A stretch of DNA of 64,000 bases from CBDFLA01 sp965248915 (GCA_965248915.1 OZ252216.1:2542001-2606000), one strand, 5' to 3'; shown: positions 1 to 9,396, numbered from the stretch's first letter. The notes: generated from the letters alone by a model not told the origin. Made by a program: numbers and translations.

Positions 1-1
1 A

Positions 2-1171
2 TCAATTTCCCATTGGTCCAATGAAATTACCGTAGCACTTCGAAACGGGAAGACGATCTATTTTCTATTGGCTGAGCAGAAAATCGATTATGGAGCCATA
101 AGTGCCGACTCCCCTAGAAAAGGATCCACAACGTACAACACGATACCGGTTGATAACTATTCGGTGTTGCCATTTTCGCTGAGTGTAAGAAATACAAAGG
201 GAAGAAAGATTAGAATCGATAACGAACAATTTGGTGGGTTGTCGGCCGCTATTTACAATGAGGTCGGGTATCGGGTCACAATAGATTCGACCGCCACCAA
301 GAAGATCTTCTCTACGAGAGATGGATCAGGTGTAGTCGCTGCAATAATGAAATTGGAAGGGTCGCCGGGTAACCTTGTTTTCCTACCATACATAAATTTC
401 TATGAACTTGCGGATGACGAACAAGATGACTGGACAGACGAAGAGGTCCGCCTTGCACACAAGTTTACTGATCAATTGTTTTCCATTGACAAGGTTCTTA
501 GGGCCGATAGCGACCAGACACCTACCCCGACCTGGATGGATTCAATCAGGCAGCCAAAGAAAGTCGCAGCGATCAACAGTGAAATTGAGGAGATTCAGGA
601 TAGAATCAACAAACTTGCAATCGAAAAGGGCGACAAACTCAAATCAAAGAAACAAGTGGCGAGATTTACTTCATTGCTCTTCGAGAAAGGAAAAGCCCTC
701 GAATCGGCAATCGAAGATAGTTTGGAACTCTTGGGGTATGAGGTCGAAAACCTTAGGGAAGGCGATCTAGAGATTGATCATGTCATAACGAGGGCCGGCG
801 GTATACGCATGATCGGGGAGTCGGAAGGTAAGGATAGCGCTGCAATTGGAATCGCCAAGTTCAGGCAACTAGAATCGAATATCGGAGAAGACTTCGAAAG
901 AGACGAAATTGATCTCCCGGCAAAAGGTATAATTTTCGGAAACGCTTATCGTTTGATCGCACCGGGTAAGAGGAAACCTTTCTTCACTGACAAATGCTTG
1001 ACCAATGCAGATCGATTGGGGATCGCACTAGTTCGGACTGTGGATCTCTACGACGTGGTTCTGCATATTCTTGACAATCCAAGCGATGTGGAATTCGTTG
1101 AAACCTGTCGAGATGCACTTGAAAACACGAGCGGCAACATTGTCGACTTCAATCTACAAAAATGGAATTGA
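2..1171 (+). CDS. Restriction-endonuclease-like fold protein (5' end outside window)
   Basis: The frame is open from base 2, so the true start lies left of the window; the first start-like codon inside is a TTG at 68. No N-terminal domain is recognised. A helical stretch rich in E and K (near 560-660) precedes a C-terminal domain with PD-(D/E)xK-like layout: a helix containing KALESAIEDSLELLG, then DLEID, then MIGESEGKD, then strands near IIFGN. In related nuclease-like proteins the second motif is usually ExK; here it reads E-S-E-G-K, so the catalytic lysine is displaced or lost. The gene is more A+T-rich than those that follow, which suggests an accessory origin. It could be a nuclease, a dead nuclease-fold regulator, or part of a defence locus extending leftward. 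Fold assignment is by motif reading only. Confidence 0.6.
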   Translation, partial: SISHWSNEITVALRNGKTIYFLLAEQKIDYGAISADSPRKGSTTYNTIPVDNYSVLPFSLSVRNTKGRKIRIDNEQFGGLSAAIYNEVGYRVTIDSTATKKIFSTRDGSGVVAAIMKLEGSPGNLVFLPYINFYELADDEQDDWTDEEVRLAHKFTDQLFSIDKVLRADSDQTPTPTWMDSIRQPKKVAAINSEIEEIQDRINKLAIEKGDKLKSKKQVARFTSLLFEKGKALESAIEDSLELLGYEVENLREGDLEIDHVITRAGGIRMIGESEGKDSAAIGIAKFRQLESNIGEDFERDEIDLPAKGIIFGNAYRLIAPGKRKPFFTDKCLTNADRLGIALVRTVDLYDVVLHILDNPSDVEFVETCRDALENTSGNIVDFNLQKWN

Positions 1172-1240
1172 GACAGCATTTGAATGCTCACAAGAGTAAT
1201 GTGTCTGCTTAGCATCGCGTCGAATGCAATTTTCGCAGTA

Positions 1241-2305
1241 TCAGCTCGGCGAGTTTGGCGGAATGATCCGCGCTAGCGGCCCGCGATTTGGGAAGGGTGC
1301 GGTGAGCACGGCTCGAAGACCGTTCCATGCGCCGCCCAGCAGGACCAAGGCACCGCCAAGAACAATCATGGTCGTCGCCGTCCGCCACAAGCCGGAAAGC
1401 CCTGCATCCCCTGAAAGTTGGGAGATGGCAAAGGCGGCGGTCAAAATGCCGGAAACCAAAAGCGCGCGACGATTGATGAGCAGAGACACCACAGCGAAGC
1501 CGCCAACGATGATGAGCGCCAGTTGCGGCGAGGTTCCGCCGCCAAACTTTTCCATGATGCCCGTAAAGAGAACCGGCGCAGCAAAAAGATGCAGCCAGAA
1601 CGCATTGTCCGAAAAGCGTCGGCGACGTTCGGGATCAAGCGCATCGAAATAAAGACCGAGCAAGAAGAGGACAATGCCCGACCAGATCCATAAAGATAAG
1701 AAACTTGGGGAGAAGGCCCCTGTATTGTCGCTCAGCGTCCAGCCTTGGCGAAAAATGAAGATGGAAAAGACAAAGCTCGCCACACCAACGCCCGCACCGC
1801 CCATGGCGAACGGCAATTTCATCCGCAGATAAAAAACGAGTGAAGCCGCCGTCATGATAATGGACATGACAAGCGGAAAGGCGCGCGAGGATTGCATCGC
1901 GTCCATAATCTGATCGAAACCTTGAACGTCGACTTGGACACCGAGATAGGCGACCGCACCAGCGAAAAAGATGAACCAGCTATACCCAGAAAAGAGCACG
2001 ATGGACGGAAGGGTCTGGCGGCGCGCGCGCGTGAATATTTCAGCCAGGAGCCAACACACACCTGCAAGACCGCCGAACACAACGGCCCGGAACAGGAAAT
2101 GGTTGCTAGCCGATTTGAGTGGCGATCCGCTGGCGAGCAGATCGGGCAGAGTGATGAGAAGTTCTGACGCGAGATATAAACCGAACAGAAGCAGGACCAG
2201 GCCGATCGACAAAAAGATGTCGTGGAAACTGCGGACAAATTTGAATTCCTCTTCGCCCGCAAAGGCTTCATCGTCTTGGCGGCTCTTAGCCTTTTTCCTA
2301 GACAT
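1241..2305 (-). CDS. Polytopic membrane protein of unknown function
   Basis: About 354 residues. A short charged cytoplasmic N-terminus (MSRKKAKSRQDDE) is followed by roughly nine or ten hydrophobic segments spread evenly to the C-terminus, so this is an integral inner-membrane protein. No transporter signature or catalytic motif was recognised. A purine-rich GAGGGAGG lies directly against an upstream ATG at 2311 but six bases before the ATG at 2305, which makes 2305 the better start. It converges with the nuclease-like gene on its 3' side, and the acetyltransferase gene upstream is on the same strand about 80 bases away. No function is proposed. Confidence 0.75.
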   Translation of the reverse strand: MSRKKAKSRQDDEAFAGEEEFKFVRSFHDIFLSIGLVLLLFGLYLASELLITLPDLLASGSPLKSASNHFLFRAVVFGGLAGVCWLLAEIFTRARRQTLPSIVLFSGYSWFIFFAGAVAYLGVQVDVQGFDQIMDAMQSSRAFPLVMSIIMTAASLVFYLRMKLPFAMGGAGVGVASFVFSIFIFRQGWTLSDNTGAFSPSFLSLWIWSGIVLFLLGLYFDALDPERRRRFSDNAFWLHLFAAPVLFTGIMEKFGGGTSPQLALIIVGGFAVVSLLINRRALLVSGILTAAFAISQLSGDAGLSGLWRTATTMIVLGGALVLLGGAWNGLRAVLTAPFPNRGPLARIIPPNSPS

Positions 2306-2384
2306 GCCCATCCTCCCTCGGTTTGCACGTGCCCAATTTGGTTATCTCATTGTAAAGCAAATCGTGGCGAAAAGGTGGAGGTCC

Positions 2385-3029
2385 TCAAATCTCGCTCAGG
2401 GACTTAAGCTGCCGCCCCGCTTCATCGAAGTTCGAAGGGTCGAGCCAGCGCTGAAACCGCGCTTTGAGCGCCGGCCATTCGCCATCGATGATTGAAAACC
2501 AGGCTGTGTCGCGGTTTTCGCCTTTGACAATCATGTGCTGACGGAAAACGCCTTCAACCGTGAAACCATAGCGCAGTGCCGCCGCCTTAGAGGCTTCGTT
2601 TCTGTTGTTGCACTTCCATTCCATGCGTCGATAGCCAAGATCGTCGAATGCGTGCGCAAGTGAAAGGTAGATGGCCTCAGTGGAAGCCCGCGTCCTTTTG
2701 AGCTCGGACCCAAACCAAATACCACCGATCTCAATCGACCCCATCGGCGGAACGATCGCCATGTAAGCCATCATGCCAAGGGAACGGGTCTGGCTCGCAT
2801 CTTGAATCGTGAAATACTCAAAATCTGCCAGATCAACCACAACACGCTGATGCACCCCAAACTCTTCTCTTGTTTTAAACGGCCCCCAAGGCATGTAGGT
2901 CCAAATCTCTGGGTCCGTTCCAGCAGTCCAAAGATCGTCGAGTTGTGCGTCGATATTACTCGGCACTAGGGCAGTGTATCGTCCAACAAGCGGCTTTGGA
3001 TCAACCGGTCGTGCGCCTTTGAGTGTCAC
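2385..3029 (-). CDS. GNAT-family N-acetyltransferase (RimJ/RimL-like)
   Basis: About 214 residues. The order of elements fits the RimJ/RimL type of GCN5-related acetyltransferases, which move an acetyl group from acetyl-CoA to an amine: an N-terminal beta strand region, a central core (IEIGGIWFGSELKRTRASTEA), then RRMEWKCNNRNEASKAAALRYGF, where the N-x-x-S followed by A-x-x-x-GF pattern is typical of RimJ-type cores. The open frame extends upstream to 3191, but that part overlaps the acyl-CoA ligase gene and lacks family resemblance. The GTG at 3029 has AGGAG about nine bases before it and starts just after the ligase stop at 3043, so it is preferred. Probably co-transcribed with the ligase; the substrate is unknown. 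Confidence 0.85.
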   Translation of the reverse strand: MTLKGARPVDPKPLVGRYTALVPSNIDAQLDDLWTAGTDPEIWTYMPWGPFKTREEFGVHQRVVVDLADFEYFTIQDASQTRSLGMMAYMAIVPPMGSIEIGGIWFGSELKRTRASTEAIYLSLAHAFDDLGYRRMEWKCNNRNEASKAAALRYGFTVEGVFRQHMIVKGENRDTAWFSIIDGEWPALKARFQRWLDPSNFDEAGRQLKSLSEI

Positions 3030-3042
3030 GGATGAGATACTC

Positions 3043-4605
3043 CTAGATAGCTTTGTCTTTGCCTTCCCAATAGGGGTCACGCAACAGGCGCTTGTAGAGT
3101 TTGCCGGTTGGCGTGCGCGGCAGTTCAGTCGTGAAATCCCAAGACCGCGGTATTTTGTATTTCGCCAAATGATCCGTCGCATACGAGACAAGATCCGCCG
3201 TCAAAGCATCATCGCCCGTCGTTCCGTCCGTTAATTCCACAACCGCTTTGATTTCTTCACCAAACTCCTCATTGGGAATGCCAAACACCGCAACATCATG
3301 CACTTTCGGGTGTGCAACAAGCGCGCTTTCGATCTCCGCCGGGTAGATGTTAACGCCGCCGGAAATGATCATGTCGATCTGCCGATCAGTCAGAAACAGA
3401 TAACCATCCTTGTCGAGAAACCCAACGTCGCCAAGCGTGAAGACGCCAGGCGCCAAATGCCGCTTTTCGGTTTCTTCCGGTTTGTTGTGATACGAGAAAT
3501 CGCTGCCCAAAAGAGATTTTTGATAGATCGTGCCGGGCTGTCCTTCCGGACAGGCAGTGCCATCGTCATCAACGATCATCAGTTCGTTGGCCGCGGTTGG
3601 CTTGCCAACGGAGCCAGGATGTTGGAGCCATTCATCTGATTTGATGAAGGTCATAAATCCACCCTCAGTACCGCCGTAATACTCAGATATGATCGGTCCC
3701 CACCACTCAATCATCTGCTTTTTGATCGCTGGTGAACATGGCGCGGCCCCATGCCAAATGTGTTTGAGGGAGGAACCTTCAAACTGGATGTCGCCCCCCG
3801 CACCGTCGCGATACTTCAAGAACCGCACAAACTGCGTTGGCACCATGTGCGAGTTTGTAATTTCAAAATCGTCGATCATGCGAAGCGTCTCTGGCGGATC
3901 AAACTTGTGCTGCATAATGACCGGGCTGCCAATGGTAAAGGGGATCCAACTAAAGGCCCATTGTGCGGAGTGATAGACAGGGCCGCACAAGAGCGACCGT
4001 CCGCCACGAGGCACCTGCACCGTATCGGCAGCAAGTTCCATCATGCCCGCAAGCTCTGACACCGGTTGGCCGATGGTGTCGACACTCGTGGACAATACGC
4101 CCTTTGGGCGACCCGTCGTGCCAGAGGTATAAAACATGATCGACCCAAAGCCCTGACCGTCCGGTTCTTCCGGCGAACCATCCGCCAGGAACGTCTCGTA
4201 GTCATCAAAACCATCGGCCTCACCGCCAAAGGCGAGTTTAAGCTTTAGGCCTTCGATGTCTTTGATCGCATCGACGGCAAGTTCAGAAAACCGGGCGTCA
4301 GCGATCAGGGCCTCAGCGCCTGAGTCCTCGATAATGTAAGCGATTTCTTCCGCCACAAAATGCCAGTTGACGGGCACAACGAGGTAGGAGCCGTGCGAGG
4401 TCGCACCGAGCGCTTCAAAGTATTCCCGGCGATTGGAGGCCAAAACCGCTACTTTTGCGCCCTTCTCAAGACCGGCGGCCCGTAATGCATGGACCAGCCG
4501 ATTGACCCGTCCATTATAGTCTCTCCACGTAGTCTGCCCGAACTCATCGATCAAAGCCGCTTCATCAGGTTTTTCCTCAGCCCATTTCAAAAAGAGCTCT
4601 GCCAT
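3043..4605 (-). CDS. AMP-dependent acyl-CoA synthetase
   Basis: About 520 residues. An adenylate-forming ligase that would activate a carboxylic acid with ATP and join it to CoA. Visible signatures: the P-loop-like YTSGTTGRPKGV near residue 160, YYGGTEGG in the middle, LGDVGFLDKDGYLFLTDR near 388 with the hinge Asp, SGGVNIYPAEIE, and near 503 PTGKLYKR carrying the C-terminal catalytic Lys. A TTG at 4623 is in frame, but GGAGGAAAG lies six bases before the ATG at 4605, which decides the start. The substrate (fatty, aromatic or short-chain acid) cannot be told from sequence. The acetyltransferase gene follows 13 bases downstream. The neighbouring etf and hbd genes make a role in acyl-CoA degradation plausible. 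Confidence 0.92.
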   Translation of the reverse strand: MAELFLKWAEEKPDEAALIDEFGQTTWRDYNGRVNRLVHALRAAGLEKGAKVAVLASNRREYFEALGATSHGSYLVVPVNWHFVAEEIAYIIEDSGAEALIADARFSELAVDAIKDIEGLKLKLAFGGEADGFDDYETFLADGSPEEPDGQGFGSIMFYTSGTTGRPKGVLSTSVDTIGQPVSELAGMMELAADTVQVPRGGRSLLCGPVYHSAQWAFSWIPFTIGSPVIMQHKFDPPETLRMIDDFEITNSHMVPTQFVRFLKYRDGAGGDIQFEGSSLKHIWHGAAPCSPAIKKQMIEWWGPIISEYYGGTEGGFMTFIKSDEWLQHPGSVGKPTAANELMIVDDDGTACPEGQPGTIYQKSLLGSDFSYHNKPEETEKRHLAPGVFTLGDVGFLDKDGYLFLTDRQIDMIISGGVNIYPAEIESALVAHPKVHDVAVFGIPNEEFGEEIKAVVELTDGTTGDDALTADLVSYATDHLAKYKIPRSWDFTTELPRTPTGKLYKRLLRDPYWEGKDKAI

Positions 4606-4747
4606 TCGTCTTTCCTCCGCCAACTACGCCTCTTGATCGGGCGTGAGCGAGCGAGCATACGCAGTCTCATCGGCTCGGAAAACCCTTTTCGTCATGACCG
4701 TCAAAAACCATTGGGGTCTGATTGCAATCTGGGCTAAAAGGTCCTCC

Positions 4748-4954
4748 ATGACCGATATCTTCGCAACGTATCTTTTGCCGCTCGCGCTCCTGGCTGTGCT
4801 CGCGGCTCTCGGCCTCGGCGTTATCGGAATGTTGCGAGGGGGCGAATTCAACGAAAAGTACGGCAACACTTTGATGCGCGCCCGGGTCGCCTCTCAAGCA
4901 TTGGCCGTCATCCTTTTACTTATGACAGTTTATCTAAGAACAAAAACCGGATAG
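4748..4954 (+). CDS. HIG1-domain twin-transmembrane protein
   Basis: 68 residues. Two membrane segments, about residues 7-27 (YLLPLALLAVLAALGLGVIGM) and 47-63, flank a short loop containing GGEFNEKYGNTLMRARVASQ. This loop matches the HIG1 type, whose N-K-x-x-R-x-R-V-x-x-Q pattern is conserved from hypoxia-induced mitochondrial proteins to alphaproteobacteria. In mitochondria such proteins assist respiratory supercomplexes; the bacterial role is less certain. The ATG at 4748 follows AAAAGGTCCTCC, so the longer in-frame extension to 4643 is not needed. The pduO gene begins ten bases after its stop. This pairing is common in Rhizobiales. Confidence 0.85.
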   Translation: MTDIFATYLLPLALLAVLAALGLGVIGMLRGGEFNEKYGNTLMRARVASQALAVILLLMTVYLRTKTG

Positions 4955-4964
4955 CACAGCGCCA

Positions 4965-5540
4965 ATGGTCAAACTCAACAAGATCTATACCAAGACCGGC
5001 GACAAAGGCACGACAGGCCTTGCGTCCGGCGACAGACTCCCCAAACACGACATTCGCATTGCCGCCTTTGGCACGGTCGATGAAACAAATGCCGCGATTG
5101 GTCTTGCTCGTCTTTATACGGACGGAGACCTAGATGCCATGTTGGCCCGGGTACAAAACGATTGCTTTGATTTGGGCGCGGATCTTTCGACCCCAGAACC
5201 ACCTGAAGGCGAGGACCTTGGTTGCGAACCCTTGCGGGTCGTGGAAGCTCAAGTTGAAAGGCTTGAGCACGAAATTGACGCGCTCAACGCCAACATCGAA
5301 CCGCTTACCTCGTTCATATTGCCAGGTGGCTCGCCAGCCGCTGCCCATCTCCATGCCGCGCGAACAATATCCCGCCGAGCTGAGCGCTTAATGACGGAAC
5401 TTGCCACCCGTGAGGCGGTGAGCGACGCCGCGCTCAAATACATCAATCGCCTCTCAGACTTCTTGTTTGTGGCCGGCCGCGCCGCCAATAACGACGGCAA
5501 AGCCGACATTCTCTGGGTTCCTGGAGAAAATCGGAGCTAA
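4965..5540 (+). CDS. pduO: Cob(I)alamin adenosyltransferase, PduO type
   Basis: 191 residues, the usual length. Transfers the 5'-deoxyadenosyl group of ATP to cob(I)alamin, making coenzyme B12. The ATP-binding N-terminus KIYTKTGDKGTTGL (residues 6-19), GTVDETNAAIG (36-46), and the C-terminal helices with RTISRRAERL and INRLSDFLFVAGRAAN are all present. Expressed with the HIG1 gene directly upstream. The AdoCbl it makes is needed by the class II ribonucleotide reductase encoded at 24163-26451. The start ATG has only a weak ribosome-binding site, as expected for a closely spaced downstream gene. Confidence 0.95.
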   Translation: MVKLNKIYTKTGDKGTTGLASGDRLPKHDIRIAAFGTVDETNAAIGLARLYTDGDLDAMLARVQNDCFDLGADLSTPEPPEGEDLGCEPLRVVEAQVERLEHEIDALNANIEPLTSFILPGGSPAAAHLHAARTISRRAERLMTELATREAVSDAALKYINRLSDFLFVAGRAANNDGKADILWVPGENRS

Positions 5541-5587
5541 GTGAGCGAACAATTGAGGGCAACAGGCGCCGAGCGCCCTGAATTCAG

Positions 5588-5800
5588 TTACCCGTCATCA
5601 TCGTCGCCGTCGTCTTCGCTGCCTCGGTTTGCCAAACCAACAATGCCGAAGCCAATCGCCGCTTCGATCATCCCCGAGTATTGCCAAATGGCATTAGGCA
5701 ATTGCACGCCAATAATCTCACCCCACAAATCTGTACCCATATAACTGAGGCCGAAATCCGCAAATCCAAATAATACGACGGCATATCCAAGATATTTCAC
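5588..5800 (-). CDS. Small membrane protein with acidic tail
   Basis: 70 residues. Two hydrophobic stretches (about 4-21 and 43-58) are separated by a loop with GTDLWGEIIGV, and the protein ends in a run of Asp and Glu after a single Arg. The GTG start at 5800 is preceded by AGGGGGAA at good spacing, which supports translation. It converges with pduO. No family was recognised and no role is proposed. The acidic end is encoded by a GTC/ATC-repeat-like stretch, so the C-terminal length may vary between strains. Confidence 0.6.
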   Translation of the reverse strand: MKYLGYAVVLFGFADFGLSYMGTDLWGEIIGVQLPNAIWQYSGMIEAAIGFGIVGLANRGSEDDGDDDDG

Positions 5801-6051
5801 AGCAGTTCCCCCTATTTGGGCTGTATACCACTTATTGTAGATTTAAATCCTTGCACACCTGAATAACGAAATCCAGGACTTCGCTTGAGACCAAACACCG
5901 ATCTTCTAAGGTCCTGCTTTTGTTCAACTATTCCATGCATTACATTGGCGGTGCCATGAACGCCACACATTGGTTCGTCGTCGGTTTCGCCCTGGCCTCA
6001 AGGGTTTCCATAATGTAACCTTGAAGACGTAAGGGGATTCGGAGGGAATTC

Positions 6052-6588
6052 ATGAGACCATTTGGGCTCGTCAAAAAGATAGCAGCGCCACTTTGGGCTG
6101 GCCTGATAGCGTTTGGCTTGCCTTTAACATCCCTCGCCCAAGACGCTTCCCCCGATGAGCGCATCTACCGCGACCTTTCGACCCAGGAAATGGTCACTTT
6201 GCTCGAGTCCGCGGAACTTACGACCAGGGTCACCCAAGGCAAAGGCGGCGAACCGCTCATCTTGGCCGAACGTGAAGGTCTGAAATTCGTCCTGCGCGGG
6301 TTAGAGTGCGTGTCCGGCGCCGAGGTTCGCTGTTCCAAGATCCAATTTCGGGCCAGCTTTGGGTTAAAGGAATACCCAAGCGTCTCTTGGATGAACGAAT
6401 TCAACAAAAAATGGGTTTTTGGCAAGGCCTATGTTGGGTCAGATGGCGTTGCCCATGTGGAATATCCCCTCAACCTCACCAAGGGAATCACCGAAGGCAA
6501 CCTCATCAACAATTTTGCAATTTGGGGCATGGTCCTTGACACCTTCCTAGAACTGCTCGCTGAGGGCGAAATCGCGCCGCTCGCTTGA
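6052..6588 (+). CDS. Secreted YbjN-domain protein
   Basis: 178 residues. A Sec signal peptide is evident: basic MRPFGLVKK, a hydrophobic core, and a likely cleavage site after SLAQ near residue 30. The mature part begins ERIYRDLSTQEMVTLLESAELTTRV and continues with the beta-rich pattern of the YbjN family (a type III secretion chaperone-like fold), including FRASFGLKEYPSVSWMNEFNKKWVFGKAYV and a helical ending with NNFAIWGMVLDTFLE. YbjN proteins have no established enzymatic activity. The start has a strong GGAGGGAATTC site. A good hairpin terminator follows at 6619, so this gene is probably transcribed separately from etfB. Confidence 0.85.
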   Translation: MRPFGLVKKIAAPLWAGLIAFGLPLTSLAQDASPDERIYRDLSTQEMVTLLESAELTTRVTQGKGGEPLILAEREGLKFVLRGLECVSGAEVRCSKIQFRASFGLKEYPSVSWMNEFNKKWVFGKAYVGSDGVAHVEYPLNLTKGITEGNLINNFAIWGMVLDTFLELLAEGEIAPLA

Positions 6589-6618
6589 TCTCCTGAACCA
6601 ACAGACAAATCCGTATTA

Positions 6619-6640
6619 GGGGCCGTTCGGCCCCATTTTG
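6619..6640 (+). terminator. Rho-independent terminator after the YbjN-domain gene
   Basis: GGGGCCG and CGGCCCC form a seven-base-pair GC stem over a two-base centre at 6619-6634 and are followed by ATTTTGAT. The position, 31 bases after the stop and about 120 bases before etfB, fits termination of the secreted-protein gene. Confidence 0.7.
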
Positions 6641-6755
6641 ATATTCCGGCCATATCTGCCTGGAAGCCGTTCCGGTCGTTGACTCAAGGGGCCTTGGCCA
6701 GTAGTTTTTGCGCCGCAACATAAACAGAAAAAAGCGGCTTGGGAGATACGCACCA

Positions 6756-7505
6756 ATGAAAGTTCTCGTCCCTGTCAAGCGCGTGGTCGACTACAACGTG
6801 AAGATCCGAGTTAAATCGGACGGCTCAGGTGTCGATCTCGCCAATGTCAAAATGTCAATGAACCCGTTCGATGAAATTTCCATCGAAGAAGCGGTTCGCC
6901 TCAAAGAAGCCGGAACTGCGACCGAGATCGTCGTTGTTTCCGTAGGCCCTCAACAAGCTCAAGAAACCATCCGAACCGCCCTTGCCATGGGAGCTGATCG
7001 GGGCATCTTGGTCAAAACCGACGCCAATGTTGAACCCTTGGGCGTCGCCAAAATCTTGAAAGCCATCGCTGCGGAAGAAAATCCGGACCTCTTCATTGTT
7101 GGCAAACAAGCCATTGATGATGATTCCAATCAGACCGGCCAAATGCTTGCGCAAATGCTCGGTTGGAGCCAAGGCACCTTTGCTTCCAAAGTCGAACCGG
7201 CCGACGGCAAACTCACTGTCATCCGTGAAATCGATGGCGGTTTGCAGACCATCACGATTACGTCTCCCGCTGTTGTCACGACCGACTTGCGTCTGAACGA
7301 ACCTCGTTATGCGTCACTGCCCAATATCATGAAGGCCAAGAAGAAGCCTATCGACGAAAAGACGCCGGAAGATTATGGCGTCGACATTGCACCGCGCTTG
7401 GAGGTCCTCTCCACCACTGAACCGCCAAAGCGTCAAGCTGGTGTCATCGTGGAATCCGTCGCTGAACTCGTCGACAAACTAAAAAATGAAGCGGGAGTGA
7501 TCTAA
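6756..7505 (+). CDS. etfB: Electron transfer flavoprotein, beta subunit
   Basis: 249 residues. Carries AMP and, with EtfA, moves electrons from acyl-CoA dehydrogenases to ETF-ubiquinone oxidoreductase. It opens with the typical [20 protein letters not shown], has [16 protein letters not shown], and includes [23 protein letters not shown], the AMP-binding and subunit-contact region. The open frame runs upstream to 6708, but the family start is the ATG at 6756, which has GGGAGA before it. The TAA stop overlaps the etfA ATG by one base (TAATG), so the two subunits are translationally coupled. Confidence 0.97.
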   Translation: MKVLVPVKRVVDYNVKIRVKSDGSGVDLANVKMSMNPFDEISIEEAVRLKEAGTATEIVVVSVGPQQAQETIRTALAMGADRGILVKTDANVEPLGVAKILKAIAAEENPDLFIVGKQAIDDDSNQTGQMLAQMLGWSQGTFASKVEPADGKLTVIREIDGGLQTITITSPAVVTTDLRLNEPRYASLPNIMKAKKKPIDEKTPEDYGVDIAPRLEVLSTTEPPKRQAGVIVESVAELVDKLKNEAGVI

Positions 7506-8446
7506 TGGCAAACCTCGTTATTGCAGAACACAACAACGCAGACTTGAAAGAATCAACCCACAAGACGGTGACCGCCGCAGCTCAACTGGGCGGCGATGTT
7601 GACGTTCTCGTCGCCGGTAGCGGATGTGCCGCAGTCGGCGAAGCCGCGAGCAAGATTGCAGGCGTTGGCAAAGTCCTCGTGGCAGACGACGCGCTCTATC
7701 AAGCCCAACTCGCTGAAAACATGGAAGCACTCGTGGTTCCGCTCGCTGCGAATTACGACGCCGTTCTTTCACCAGCCTCGACGTCGGGCAAAAACTTCAT
7801 GCCTCGTATTGCCGCCGCATTGGACGTGGCACAGATTTCCGAAATCACGGAAATCGAAGGAACCGATACGTTTGTGCGTCCAATCTACGCGGGCAATGCC
7901 ATGCAGAAGGTCAAATCCACAGATGCCAAGAAGGTGATCACCGTCCGTACCACGGCTTTTAAAAGTGCCGAGGACACAGGCTCCGCCGCCGTTGAAGCCA
8001 TCGCTCCCGGGCCAAACCCAGGCCTGTCGGAATATGTCGGTGAAGAACTCTCAAAATCAGACCGTCCTGAACTCGCCGCTGCCAAAATCATTATCTCAGG
8101 TGGCCGTGGCATGGGCTCTGGCGAGAACTTTCAAATCATCGAACGCGTCGCTGACAAACTAGGCGCCGCTGTTGGGGCTTCTCGTGCCGCCGTTGACGCA
8201 GGCTTCGTGCCAAATGACTACCAAGTCGGTCAAACCGGCAAGGTCGTCGCCCCTGAGCTCTATATTGCGGTTGGCATATCTGGCGCCATCCAGCACTTGG
8301 CGGGCATGAAAGACTCCAAAGTCATCGTGGCTATCAACAAGGACGAAGAAGCGCCGATCTTCCAGGTCGCCGATTACGGCTTGGTGGCGGATCTCTTTAA
8401 GGCCGTGCCTGAATTGGAAGAAGAACTCGGTAAGGTCGGGCTTTAG
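7505..8446 (+). CDS. etfA: Electron transfer flavoprotein, alpha subunit
   Basis: 313 residues. Binds FAD and forms a heterodimer with EtfB. The FAD-binding C-terminal domain shows [12 protein letters not shown] near residues 198-209, then [42 protein letters not shown], and the closing [22 protein letters not shown]. The start overlaps the etfB stop by one base. The hbd gene follows after about 60 bases, an arrangement common in alphaproteobacteria. Confidence 0.97.
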   Translation: MANLVIAEHNNADLKESTHKTVTAAAQLGGDVDVLVAGSGCAAVGEAASKIAGVGKVLVADDALYQAQLAENMEALVVPLAANYDAVLSPASTSGKNFMPRIAAALDVAQISEITEIEGTDTFVRPIYAGNAMQKVKSTDAKKVITVRTTAFKSAEDTGSAAVEAIAPGPNPGLSEYVGEELSKSDRPELAAAKIIISGGRGMGSGENFQIIERVADKLGAAVGASRAAVDAGFVPNDYQVGQTGKVVAPELYIAVGISGAIQHLAGMKDSKVIVAINKDEEAPIFQVADYGLVADLFKAVPELEEELGKVGL

Positions 8447-8506
8447 TTTCGGCCTCACCAACCAACGGCTGCACCCACCGGTTCAGCAGATAAGAGAAGG
8501 CCCAAA

Positions 8507-9382
8507 ATGGCAGTTCATAAGGTTGCAGTCGTCGGCGCGGGTCAAATGGGCAATGGCATCGCCCATGTGTGCTCACTGGCAGGGATTGATGTGTTGCTTC
8601 ACGATATCGATGAGCAGCGCATCAAGTCGGCGATCGCCACCATTGAGCGAAACATGAGCCGCCAAGTAGGCAGAGGGCTTATCGAAGAAGCAGCCATGTC
8701 ATCGGCCCTTTCGCACCTGAAACCTGCACCCAGCATGAGCGATCTGTCCGGCGTCGATCTTGCCATTGAAGCCGCCACCGAAGACGAAGACATCAAACGA
8801 AAGATCTTCACCGACCTTTGCGGCGTTGTCGGAAGCGATACTTTCCTTGCCTCCAATACCTCATCGATTTCCATTACACGGCTGGCCGCATCAACCGACC
8901 GACCAGAGCGCTTCGTCGGTCTGCATTTTATGAACCCGGTTCCAATGATGGAATTGGTTGAGGTCATCCGCGGCATTGCCACTGATGATGATACCTATCA
9001 AATGGCAGCGGATCTCGTGTCGCGCCTCGGCAAAGAAATCACCAACGCTGAAGACTTCCCGGCCTTCATCGTGAACCGCATCCTGATGCCCATGCTCAAC
9101 GAAGCTGTTTATACGCTCTATGAAGGCGTCGGCACCGTTGAAGCAATCGACAAAGCCATGATCTTAGGCGCTCACCACCCGATGGGTCCTTTGACCTTGG
9201 CCGACTTCATCGGCCTCGACACTTGTCTATCAATCATGCAGGTGCTTTATGAGGGATTGGCAGATTCGAAGTATCGCCCTTGCCCGCTGCTTGTAAAATA
9301 TGTCGAAGCCGGATGGCTTGGCCGCAAAACCAGCCGCGGCTTCTACGACTATCGCGGTGAGACCCCCGTTCCAACTCGGTAA
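8507..9382 (+). CDS. hbd: 3-hydroxybutyryl-CoA dehydrogenase
   Basis: 291 residues. Oxidises (S)-3-hydroxyacyl-CoA to 3-oxoacyl-CoA with NAD(P)+. The Rossmann motif VGAGQMGNGIA is at residues 7-17; SNTSSISITRLA and GLHFMNPVPMMELVEVIRG near 140 contain the catalytic Ser and His; the C-terminal 3-hydroxyacyl-CoA dehydrogenase domain includes DFPAFIVNRILMPMLNEA and HPMGPLTLADFIGLD. The start follows GAGAAGGCCCAAA. It sits after etfBA and may share their transcript, linking it to fatty-acid or 3-hydroxybutyrate turnover. Confidence 0.96.
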   Translation: MAVHKVAVVGAGQMGNGIAHVCSLAGIDVLLHDIDEQRIKSAIATIERNMSRQVGRGLIEEAAMSSALSHLKPAPSMSDLSGVDLAIEAATEDEDIKRKIFTDLCGVVGSDTFLASNTSSISITRLAASTDRPERFVGLHFMNPVPMMELVEVIRGIATDDDTYQMAADLVSRLGKEITNAEDFPAFIVNRILMPMLNEAVYTLYEGVGTVEAIDKAMILGAHHPMGPLTLADFIGLDTCLSIMQVLYEGLADSKYRPCPLLVKYVEAGWLGRKTSRGFYDYRGETPVPTR

Positions 9383-9396
9383 CCAACGAGCCATTC

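Noticed and set aside
2385..3191. A 268-residue version of the acetyltransferase
   Set aside because: The first 54 residues lie inside the acyl-CoA ligase gene and have no family resemblance; a good ribosome-binding site precedes the GTG at 3029.
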